Source: Chromera velia
Taxonomy: Eukaryota > Sar > Chromeraceae
Assembly: GCA_018398765.1 (NCBI GenBank)
Contig: JAHBMJ010002081.1
Location: 1 to 22,944 of the forward strand
DNA length: 22,944 bases
Direction: 5' to 3'
The notes under the pieces are model-generated. The model had not been told where the DNA came from. It saw only the letters and a list, made by a program, of their open reading frames with translations, and did no database searches. The position numbers and the translations under genes were made by a program. Shown in pieces: positions 9,081 through 17,550 of this stretch. Position 1 is the first letter of the stretch. Each line of letters opens with the position of its first letter.

Positions 9081-10300
9081 TTAAAACGAACCCTGGTTTT
9101 GTTGGGAGGTCGGGCCGCCGCCGCAAAAACCTCCGGGGTTGTTTGATTTGGGCCTGCGAGCTCTGGACGCTGCCGCCAAAAACAGTAGGGGTTCCAAATA
9201 GGACAAGGGGGGGGATTGTTGCAGCGATGATACGCATGAATTCTGTTGACTCAACCGAAAATCGTCGGGATCGGTATCGCCTTGGGGGGCAGCTCAGCTC
9301 TGCTGAGATCAGCCGAGAGGCCCTAAGATCGCACGCACTCGCATAACGCATTTTTTAATTTTTGAGGGGGGGGATCGGTTCTGTCTCCGTCACGGTTGGT
9401 GTCGCCCGAGTTCCAAAATATGCCCCTCAAGCAACTCGTACAGAGCTGTGAATCGCACATGCTTTACTTACTTTACGCATGCGTGCCCCTTAAGTGTAAC
9501 TCGCACGGAGTTGCACATGCATATATGACGCGCGCGGTCCCGAAAAGCATATACTTCGCGCATGTTGCCGTGGCCCCCGCCCCATGGCAGCACATAAGAC
9601 ATGCCTATAAGCTCCCGATGGTGTGCACCAATCAAATATGAGCGGACCCCCTAAATGGCCGCCCGAGGCACTCATCCAACTAGTTGGGTGTATCCCGTAG
9701 GAATATACGAGTCGATGCATGCATGATCGGGCGCGGCTTCTGATCTGACGTAAGCAAGCTTGCGAACAGCCCTGGAAAGCAAGAAAAATGAGAACTTCAC
9801 GATTGACGTACGCAGGCCAGCCGATTGGGCAGTCGCACCGACCCCCCCCCCCCGCGGGAAAAGCTGTAGAACCCCCCCTCCCCCAGGAAAAAAGCCCGGG
9901 GATGGAGCTTATCACTTTCCGGGGCTACTGACGCACGCATGCATGACGACGCGGGTTCATGCACGCTTTTCTGAACCATTTGGGGCGGGATCTTTCCGGA
10001 GCCTTTTTTTGCTGAAAATCGGGTAATCGGGTCTGAAGTCCACCTGACGCACGCACATTTGGTGCACATTCAGCCTTTCGGGGCCGGGTTTTTGCCGAAA
10101 GACAGCGTGCGTGCACGCGCACGTGGGCTGGGGTATTTCTGTTTTCTAATTAGCTTGTGCCCCCCGCTTCGCTTTCCGGGGCCACAGGCCCATGCATGCA
10201 TGGCCGGCGCGTCGCGGGCCCGCGGCGGTGCCAGGCAGCATCCCCTGTAAGTACTGTTCCTGAGTACAGTTCCTCGCGGCAGTTGTTCGAAGATCCATGC
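9081..10300. repeat. GC-rich non-coding region of degenerate repeats
   Basis: No coding exon is supported; open frames on both strands are short and Arg/Pro-rich. CTGACGCACGCA (about 9928 and 10045), variants such as CTGACGTAAGC and TTGACGTACGC (about 9746, 9803), and TTTCCGGGGC or TTTCGGGGC (about 9915, 10075, 10173) recur about every 115-150 bases. This suggests a worn repeat family. Runs of C (9841-9853, 9871-9885) and TGCATGCA sites (9716-9723, 10193-10200) are also present. Confidence 0.5.
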
Positions 10301-10548
10301 AAGGCATCAGGCTATATAGGGGTGAGTCAGGCGTGAGTGGGGCAAAAAACAAGCAGTGGGTCGTGTCGATCCAAGACGTAGTACAGAAAGCGTACCAACA
10401 TGGAAACCCCCCTCCATCACTCGGCCGTCTACGCATTCGTGTTTCGGCGTCTCCGTCTCCTTGTCACCGTTTCGGCCTGAGTTCAGTCTGATCGAATTAA
10501 GAGTTTAGTGTCATTAAAGGCCGATTTTTGGTTTACCTCTGACAAAGC
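10301..10548 (+). promoter_or_regulatory. Putative promoter and 5' UTR of the methyltransferase gene
   Basis: CTATATAGG at 10312-10320 is the best TATA-like sequence upstream of the ATG at 10549. The 230 bases between would be 5' UTR. The ATG context AAAGCATGG has a G at +4. TGCATGCA palindromes lie upstream at 9716 and 10193 and within intron 1 at 10753 and 10836. Assignment is by position only. Confidence 0.35.
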
Positions 10549-11796
10549 ATGGCAGAAGTCGACGCTGTCAAAAATGAAACCGAAAACGCCCCGACACCCC
10601 ACCCCTCCTCAGCGCACCAGAGAACACTGGACGAGATAGCCCTCCATTTCAACTCTGTGCCTGTTGAAGGCTCCAAGGACAAGTGAGTGAAAAGCAAGTG
10701 ACTGTACAGAAAAAAGTGTATGACTGGGTGGCTTTGAAAGGTGTTAAGGACGTGCATGCATGCGAAGGACTGGCGGGGACAGATCGAAAGATAATGGAAA
10801 TTTAAGTTGTGTCCGTATCTGCGTGCAAAGGCATGTGCATGCATTCGTGCGTCTCAATGATGGAGTCTTTTTTTGGGGGGGGGGGCGGAAGTACGTGAAA
10901 CGAGCACATACTTCAGTGCATGTCGATCATCCACCCTTGTGTGCCTGTCTGTCTTGCCCGTCTGGCTGTCTGTGTTATTTTGTGTTGTTGTTTTGAAAGG
11001 AAAAAGAAAAAAAAAAAGCCATGTAGCCTGTCTCTGTCCGTCTATCTGCCTCTCTGCAGGTATGAGGGAGGCGACAAAGCCTCGAGCGGTCAGAGCTTCA
11101 CTTCTTTCTACTCGTCTCTTCTGGATGCAAAGCGGAGACAGAAGAACCTCCAGTTCCTCGAGGTCGGTGCACCAGAATGGTGACGAAAAGCCTGGTCAGA
11201 GTACTTTCAGCATTTTGGCACCCTTCACGCAACCAAGAATATTTCGGATGGATGCAAGTGAACATATTCTTGCTTGCAGGTGGGTGTGTGGTACGGAAAG
11301 AGCCTGGCGATGTGGTCGGAATACTTCGAGGAGTGCGTGGTGCACGGGATCGACATCAACCTGGGTCGGTTTTGTGAACACACACTTGGAGGCAGGCAGG
11401 AAGGGAGAACGGCATGCAGCAAGAATATCGGTTCCACACGTACAAAGTATTCTTGGATGCAGGTCGATTTCGCAAGCACAGGCCGGACCTCGAAAAGGCA
11501 GGCGCATTTTCCCGAAATCCAGTCAAGGTTCGTCGGACGCGACCAGACTCCTTTTTGTATGCAGCAACAAGCAGATGTGTCCGAAGCATCCTGTTTTTTT
11601 CTTTCCGCTTTGTCGGTGTCGGTCTTTCACGTCCATGAAGACGGGTCGTCAGGTCAGGCAGTCTTCTGCGTTGTTTAATGCTTCAGTTTGTGGGGGGAGC
11701 CCGGTTTAGTTTTTGTTTGGGTCACTCCACTTTTCGTATTATCCTTACAGGACTCAGCACCTCAAATGTGACTAGGTAGCGCGCGCGCACGCGCGC

Positions 11797-11827
<31 letters not shown>

Positions 11828-12644
11828 TGCGTGTGTGCGCGCGTCTGCGTGTGTGTTGGTTCGTGTCTGTGTGTCTGTGCGTCTGAGTGTATGTTTGTTC
11901 GTGTCTGTGTGTGTGGAGTCAAGGACACACAGATGTCATTCCATCCCTATCCGACAGTCGCTTTCTTGCTCTAGAATGACACGAGCATCAATGCAAGTAT
12001 GTGTGCATGAATGCACGCACACATTACTTGCAAAATATCCATGCATGAATCAAATACGTTTCTTCCTGCAGGTTTTTGAACTCGACACTTGGAGTGATGA
12101 CTTTTTGGAGTTCGTGAAAGGTTCCGAGCTTCCCCCTGTGGACGTGGTGTTGGACGACGGGAACCACAACGCAGACTCCCAGTTCCATCTGTTCAGGACG
12201 CTCTTCCCAAAGATGAAACCGGGAGGTGTGTATATTGTGGAGGACTTGGAGCAGCCTGGGTTAGTGTTTTCGGGGTCCAAATTTGGGCCTTTGATTGGAG
12301 CTGTGGGTAATCCGAGTTATCTTGGGTCCGGCCAGATGATGCGAGAGAAGGAGACGGCATTGGAAGAATTAGGGAGACGACATGAGGTTCAGAGAGAGAA
12401 GTTGAAAAAAGAAGTTGACAGACTGACTCAGTTGGCATTCGACAGCGAGAAGCGGGAACGGTTCCAGGAGCTGCTCGCAGAGAAGAGGCACCAACTGAAA
12501 GAAATGCCAGAGTCTGTGCCTCCTTCTGAGGTGACTGCTGTGAAAAAAGAATTTGAATCTCGTTTGTCCTTCTACAAACTCGCAGCACCCCTAATCGAGT
12601 CTGTGGAGATCCGGAGAATGAATCTGATATTCCGGCTGCGGTAG
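10549..12644 (+). CDS. Class I SAM-dependent methyltransferase, MycE-like, five exons
   Basis: Exons 10549-10682, 11060-11162, 11280-11364, 11463-11527 and 12072-12644 join in phase (phases 2, 0, 1, 0) into 319 residues ending in TAG. Every acceptor is TGCAG and every exon after the first begins with GT. Domain order: a variable N-terminus (1-24); an SKDKYEGGDK segment near 42-51; the SAM-binding motif [11 protein letters not shown] around 77-87; GIDIN (about 102-106), the acidic end of strand 2; [15 protein letters not shown] around 151-165, matching the DDG-(S/N)-H metal/catalytic motif of MycE-type sugar O-methyltransferases; and [11 protein letters not shown] around 176-186. Residues about 215-275 form a charged, probably coiled-coil segment not usual in the bacterial family, followed by a short C-terminal strand-like end. 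It probably methylates a small-molecule or sugar hydroxyl; the substrate cannot be read from sequence. Intron 4 contains a CG/TG repeat. Bacterial relatives suggest old horizontal transfer followed by intron gain. Confidence 0.88.
11776..11915 (+). repeat. Alternating CG then TG simple repeat in intron 4
   Basis: A run of about 35 bases of GC/CG dinucleotides (11779-11811) passes directly into TG repeats and then variant TGTCTG words. Pure alternating CG followed by TG is the strongest Z-DNA-forming composition. It lies wholly inside the fourth intron of the methyltransferase gene. Confidence 0.95.
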
Positions 12645-12688
12645 CTTTTTACCGGCACGTAGTAGTAGAATACATATCAAAAAAAGAA

Positions 12689-12694
12689 AATAAA
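12689..12694 (+). terminator. Candidate polyadenylation signal AATAAA
   Basis: AATAAA occurs 45 bases after the TAG stop of the methyltransferase gene, at a normal distance for a 3'-end signal. It supports reading the TAG at 12642-12644 as a true stop. Confidence 0.45.
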
Positions 12695-13019
12695 CTCAAA
12701 GTTGAACACAACGATTTGATTAACACAACCTTCCGCCCTCACTACTACTTATTACAGTAGGTAGGTACTGCAGTAACTTGATGGACGTATAACAAACAGT
12801 ACGAACTAGAGTGCGAACTTAAAGAGCCGGGTTTGATATGCAACTAACTCTAGGTTGTATCAGATTGTGCATTTCCGCACACAAAGCTTCTATATGAAAT
12901 ATTTTTATTTTTTTTTCTATTATCGAGGCTGCTGATAGCTGCTGATTAATTTTCGCCCTGCAAGTTTCAGTAACATATACGGGGACGCGGCATGCATAAC
13001 AAAAACCTCAATCATCATT

Positions 13020-13165
13020 TAGATAAGTAATTTAAAGTAATTTACTACTAGTCTAAGAGTAATTTAGCTTGGTAATTCAAAGTAATTTAAAACAATTTAG
13101 AGTAATTTAAAGTAATTTAGAATAGTAAACTAAAGTAATTTGGAAAGCTAAATTACTAATTTGAG
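13020..13165 (+). repeat. AGTAATTTAAAG minisatellite
   Basis: The word GTAATTTA or a close variant appears about nine times at roughly 10-19-base spacing, with forward and inverted copies (TAATTTA, TAAATTA). It resembles a decayed satellite. Confidence 0.8.
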
Positions 13166-13302
13166 TTAAACTTTGGAGGTCGATTTCTCGCGAACCATAA
13201 AGAGTTAGACATTCAAACTAATAGTGCTTATCGCAGGCGGGAGACGCCCGTCTACGAAGTCGAAATACCTGAGCACCTGCTGCTTTGAAATGGGTCGCGG
13301 TG

Positions 13303-13599
13303 CTATACCCTCTGGTCTCCACTTCTCAGGTCAAGTCCATCCTCAGGTTTATTGAGCGACCTATCCGCACACACCGAAACCAAGTACGGGTGGTGCTCGA
13401 CCGTTGCCTGGTCCCGACTGAGGGGGGGAGATGGGGTATAAAGATACCGCACAAATTCGCACACAAAGTCAGCCGCGCAGTCGTTATTGAGGGGAACAAA
13501 ATCGTTAGTCCTGAAGACTGAAAGAGCCCAGAAGAGCGCCACACCCAAAAGAAGCCAGACAGAAAATTTGTTTTGGGGGATTGGGTGGTTCTCTGCCAT
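13303..13599 (-). CDS. Possible orphan first exon with signal anchor
   Basis: An ATG at 13597-13599 in a good context (CCCATGG) opens 98 codons. Residues about 12-29 ([18 protein letters not shown]) form a convincing membrane span or signal anchor, followed by a polar region with three Cys. A donor-like CAGAGG/GTATAG overlaps the end of the frame (about 13307), so this may be exon 1 of a gene running left. I found no downstream exon in 12645-13300, which is AT-rich repeat. It could be a real fragment, a retroelement remnant or chance. Confidence 0.33.
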   Translation of the reverse strand: MAENHPIPQNKFSVWLLLGVALFWALSVFRTNDFVPLNNDCAADFVCEFVRYLYTPSPPLSRDQATVEHHPYLVSVCADRSLNKPEDGLDLRSGDQRV

Positions 13600-13907
13600 G
13601 GGAGGAAGAATCTCTCCCTTGTAGGGAAGCTCTGTATGTTCCTGTATCAGTGGTCCGATCGTGTGGCCACCGTCATATACTGAAATGAGGAGAAGCAGCG
13701 TCTACAGTCCCTTTCTACCCACCCGTTTCTTATCTCCCCTCTCCGTAATGGAGCGATTGGGGGGTAGAAGATGGTAAGAAAGATTCATTCCCTTCTAAGC
13801 AGAGCAGCACCTAGTCTAACAGATGGTCCAGGCGTCCGTCTCCACGCAGTCATGGGAGCGCAGTCCTCTGTGTTTCCTGTCTCTCCTCCCGCAGCAGCAG
13901 TGCTCCC

Positions 13908-13965
13908 CGGGGGTGCATGTTGAGACAGGTTCCAAACCAGGGGGTGCATGTTGAGACAGGTGGGG
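13908..13965 (+). repeat. Two direct copies of a 22-base unit
   Basis: GGGGGTGCATGTTGAGACAG followed by GT occurs twice, 31 bases apart, separated by TCCAAACCA. It lies in a purine-rich tract left of the inverted integrase fragment. Confidence 0.85.
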
Positions 13966-14234
13966 GAGTAGGTGTGGGAGAAGAGGTGCAGGAAGGCATA
14001 GTTGGGGGAGCAGAAGGCGCAAAGGATGCAGACGATGCAGGGTCTGGGGGAGGTGAACCTAACACTTAGGACGGGAGCTAGCATAGGTACACGGGTCTTT
14101 TTGTGGAGGCAAACGGACGGAGGCATGCGATGATACAGACTGGGAAGGCGTATCGCAAGTCCATTCCCTGTTGGGGCCCACTCCAATAGAATAGGGGGGG
14201 CGAATGAATTGCAAAGGGAGATAAACTTCCCTCC

Positions 14235-14760
14235 TCACAATTCAGGAGCACCATCTGTCAGGATTTTCTTCGGCACAACTCCGTAGTACTCAATGAACTC
14301 AAGCAGGGAATCTGTAGCCTCGCGATGTCTATGCATCAGAGAGTCGAACTTCTCTCTTGTATGCAGGTTGACAAAGAGGTTGCCGAGGGGGAAACCGGTT
14401 TCCTCCTCCTCTTCATCTCCAGGAAACCCTAGAGGAAACCAGGTGTCCAGAAAGACCTCATCCCCAAATTTCTTCACCTGACGCCTCTTGCTTTTTTCCT
14501 TCAACGTTGCCCACAGCGACTGAAGAACTGCTTGCTTCTGCTGGTAGGTACGACACGTAGCCATAACCTCCGCTGCCATAGCCTACATAACCTGTAGACC
14601 TGCATCGGCAAGGGTGAGGCGCCATGCCTCAGCACCCAAATGGATTCCCAACCGCTCATGTCATACCCTCGCTTCCTCAATCTTATCGATTCTACGCACC
14701 TCGCTCTGGATATACAGAGTGCAGCCAGCCACAGATGAAGGTTCATCCGATGGAATCCTA
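14235..14760 (-). pseudogene. Ty1/copia integrase fragment (inverted)
   Basis: Reading down from about 14760, a segment resembling the GAG-pre-integrase zinc-binding region (HERLG, where the family has WH-x-RLGH) is broken by TGA just before the His and by TAG before AMAAEVMATC. The longest open part, 14235-14579, has an integrase-core appearance: DTW after a hydrophobic strand for the first catalytic Asp, and LTDGAPEL near the end for the second Asp. A TGA then ends the frame before the third catalytic acidic residue. It would normally precede reverse transcriptase on the same strand; here it is on the opposite strand. The protein is truncated and inactive. Confidence 0.72.
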
Positions 14761-16263
14761 CCAGATGACTCTCTGTTTAGATCTGATCTCCTCCGAAATC
14801 AAAACAACCAGGTTGTGGGGGAAGAGAATGGAGAGAGTGGAGAAAGGTTGGGTGAAGGGTCAGTCAGGTCTCAGGGGCTTCAGGCACTTGGAGTGCTTGA
14901 GTTTAAAATGGGATCAACCCAGCTCCCTGCAGATCCTGAGGACGTAAAAGCGAGAAAGTTTGACACTGCTCTGCAAGATGAGTGGCTCCTGAATATCTGT
15001 GGGCAAGAGGTGTTTGGAAAGGAAGTGAAAAAGGAAGAGGCAAAGACAGTGATCAACCTGGGGGTAAGATTCACTTAGAAAGAAAAGGAAGGGCCGGGGA
15101 CAAAGGAGGATGGAAAGATGAAAGAAAGTCTAGAGAAGGAGAGACAGGTAAAGGCGAGGGCGTTCGGGAAAAGGTATCTTGATAAGCGCAAGCTTGATAC
15201 CTACACCGGTACACCTGTTCCCAGCCTTATTTTTCTGTATGTCATCTGGGCCCTTGCTTTGTGCCTTCAGATGTTTATCGATGATGTGAAGGGCGCTTTC
15301 CTTCAGTCAGATAATACAAACAGAGAGAGGGTGTATACTTGCATGCCCGAGTGGATGCCGCCGATTTCTGATGTTTGTCCCTACCCAGACATGCCTGCAG
15401 AGAAGTGGGAGAGGATTGCAGCATACACACGCAGCCTGTAGCCAGGATAGGTGAGAGAAGTGGTACGTGGATTGTACTGCATGCCTGTATTGTCCAAACT
15501 TTTCGATGACAAGTGGGTCGGGGCGATTGAGAAAGTGAGGTACCAGAAGGTCGAGTTGGGGATTGCGATTAACAGAGAGAAGAACGTTCTTATTAATTAG
15601 ATTGATGACGTTTTCGATTTGATTACGTTTGGGCAGGTAGATGGACTTGTAAAGCATCTTTGGGGGGAGATGCAGTTCAGAAAGCTGTCCAGACTCGACA
15701 TGGGTGCCTACCGATTCAAGTACGCAGGGATGGATTTTAAGGGAGACAAGGGGCAGTGCAGGGTGTCGATATCCTCATATTTAGAGGGGGTAGATACCAA
15801 AAAACTGTTTTGTAAATTCAAAATACATCGGACAGGCATTGGGGCGACGTCGTCATATAAAGAGAAAGAGCTTGAGCTTCAAGAAGGAGAAGAGACAGAC
15901 CCGTCACTGGAGAAAGTCTACAGCAGCGTCATCGGATGCCTGGGTTAGGAGGTGCGTCTTTCTCCCTTCTATCGGGTCTGGTATGATGTTTTGGCAAGGT
16001 ATAGAAAGAAGCCAACGAAAAGACACCTCACGATTGTGATCAGAATTCTGCATAAAATAAAAAAAAATCTTGAGAGTCTGTTCTTCCGTCGCCTCTCTTG
16101 CTCCACTCTTCTAAAACTTATTTTCTTTGTTGATTCGTCATATGAGAAAGACAGGTATGAAGGCACACATGCTAGATTGGTCTGCTCATTGATTTGGGGT
16201 GGAAGCCAAGGGATGAGCTTTTCAATCTGTGTGCTTGGAGGTCCATGCGATCGACAGTCAAGC
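14750..16263 (+). pseudogene. Ty1/copia reverse transcriptase and start of RNase H, interrupted by TAG codons
   Basis: One reading frame runs without a frameshift over about 500 codons. Family landmarks in order are KARAFGKRYLDKRKLDTYTG near 15151 (the KARLVARGF...DTY region), MFIDDVKGAFLQSD near 15270 (the DVKTAFL catalytic block), a GLYCMP turn near 15470, IDDVFDLITFG near 15601 (the YVDD active site), KYAGMDF near 15718 (the FLG strand), KVYSSVIGCLG near 15914, and FFVDSSYEKDRYEGT near 16127 (RNase H start). Stops interrupt the frame at 15076, 15439, 15448, 15598 and 15946, and every one is TAG. The first TGA in this frame is at 16264. Residues replaced include the first position of the active-site box, so the copy is dead under the standard code. 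Confidence 0.85.
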
Positions 16264-16560
16264 TGAGCAGCTCGACAGCATCAGAGTTAGTTGGGTGGTA
16301 AGAGTGCTTGAAACGAGTGCCCCGTCTGATCTCTTTTGTCCGATCGCTCCAGAAAGACATGCCTATCAAATTCGTGATCGATTGCGATCTGTTGTACAAT
16401 CAGATTCGATCGAGGGTGGCAGAGAAAGACACAGGAATGTAATATATTCTAGATTGGTGCATTCAGAGATGCCGTCAAGTTCAGGCCAAGGTCGTTTGGA
16501 TCCCCCGAGCTATTCAGGCAGCAAATAGTCTTACCAAGCTTGTTGCTTTCGGGGAATCGA
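16264..16560 (+). pseudogene. RNase H C-terminal remnant of the Ty1/copia element
   Basis: After the TGA at 16264 the family signal moves to another frame. VIDCDLLYNQIRSRVAEKD starts at 16374, and VQAKVVWIPRAIQAANSLTK (about 16475-16534) matches the end of copia RNase H, where WIP-x4-ADxLTK is usual. A TAA at about 16441 interrupts it. This segment therefore carries a frameshift and a non-TAG stop, unlike the reverse transcriptase part. Confidence 0.7.
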
Positions 16561-16584
16561 TTTATACTTAAGTATAAGAGTGCC

Positions 16585-16920
16585 TACCTTGAGGGGGTGA
16601 GTTGCAACTGGCAGTATGTAAGGTGCAAGACAGTCACTAGATCAAGTGATGCATGCCGGTCAATCCTAGGATCTATATTATTAATTGTCTAGATTAATTA
16701 TATTAATACAGATGAGAATACAGATACAGATGGATCGAACAGTACAAAGACACAAGCAAGAAGAAGTTTCTTCATGTTGTTGTAAACAGTATTAACTTTT
16801 GTAAGGTGTGAACTCTGGATGAGTATACCTTAGGAGCTGACTACGCTAAGTACTGCTAAGTCATTACTAAAAAAACATGAATTAAATTTAATCATAAAAT
16901 CTGCTTAGAAACTTTTTTTT
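16585..16920 (+). other. Likely polypurine tract and 3' flank of the retroelement
   Basis: TTGAGGGGGTGAG (about 16589-16601), just after the RNase H remnant, resembles a copia polypurine tract followed by the TG that opens a 3' LTR. I could not find a matching 5' LTR in the window, so the LTR end is undefined. The rest is AT-rich and has no gene. Confidence 0.35.
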
Positions 16921-17550
16921 AGACGTCATGTAGGCCTAGATGCATCCTGGTAACTTGGTAGTCAGCCAGAAATAGGGGGGTGGTTACCAGGTTGGCCGGT
17001 AACCTGGCCGGCCGAGTCGCGGCGGCGCTGCGGGCCCGCGCCGCGGCCTGATCGACGTCCGTGCGGCCGCCGCGCGGCCTTGGCGCAATGGGGGCCGCCG
17101 CGACCGCGCCCAGCACGTCAGGCATGCTTGCGATACCCGTGCGCGCCTGTATGCAGTCTCCTGTCGCAATTGAATATGATTGTTCAGTGATGCAAAGGTC
17201 AGTCACTTTCTTATGTGAAAACGTTGCGACCCTGTGTTTCATCGATTTTCATGCATGTTATTCGCTTGTTGTGCGTGCATATGAGTTTCATGCGTGAGAA
17301 AAAAACAGTTTTAGGATTCAAAAGTTTCTGCGTCTTTCGAATGCGGCCAGATTTTTTTTTAATTTTTTTTCTATAATTTTTTTTTCTATATTTTTTTTTA
17401 ATTTTTTTTTCTAGATTTTTATTTTTGTTTTTTTTTTTAATTATATGGCCGGTAAACCAGTAACCTGGCCATTGTTAAAAAATTGGTCTAACCCGGCCAG
17501 GTAACTGGTTACTCGGTAATTACCCGGCCATCATGCAACTAGGCATGCAG
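16920..17550. mobile_element. Repeat with degraded terminal inverted repeats (MITE-like)
   Basis: The left edge has GGCCTAGATGCATCCTGGTAA followed by GGTTACCAGGTTGGCCGGTAAC. Read in reverse, the right edge (about 17440-17550) has GCCTAGTTGCATGATGGCC, then GTAACCAGTTACCTGGCC and GGCCAGGTTACTGG. The order of GCCTAG-TTGCAT and GGTAACC/CCTGGCC words is mirrored with many mismatches. The middle is GC-rich (17000-17110) then T-rich (17340-17445). No transposase frame is seen. Confidence 0.5.

Larger units (their letters stand above)
12645..13302. other. AT-rich non-coding stretch with minisatellite
   Basis: 3' flank of the methyltransferase gene followed by AT-rich DNA. The AGTAATTTAAAG minisatellite occupies 13020-13165. 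No exon is supported. Confidence 0.6.

Noticed and set aside
9025-9351. Minus frame of 108 codons, Arg/Ser/Pro-rich
   Set aside because: GC-rich non-coding composition, equally long frame on the other strand, no motif or splice context.
11163-11709. Long plus frame through introns 2-4 of the methyltransferase gene
   Set aside because: The in-phase splice chain with conserved methyltransferase motifs explains the coding content; the intron parts contain hairpins and low-complexity sequence.
13785-14186. Minus frame of 133 codons downstream of the integrase fragment
   Set aside because: Pro/His/Leu-rich from a purine-rich tract with a direct repeat; no continuation of integrase motifs could be seen.
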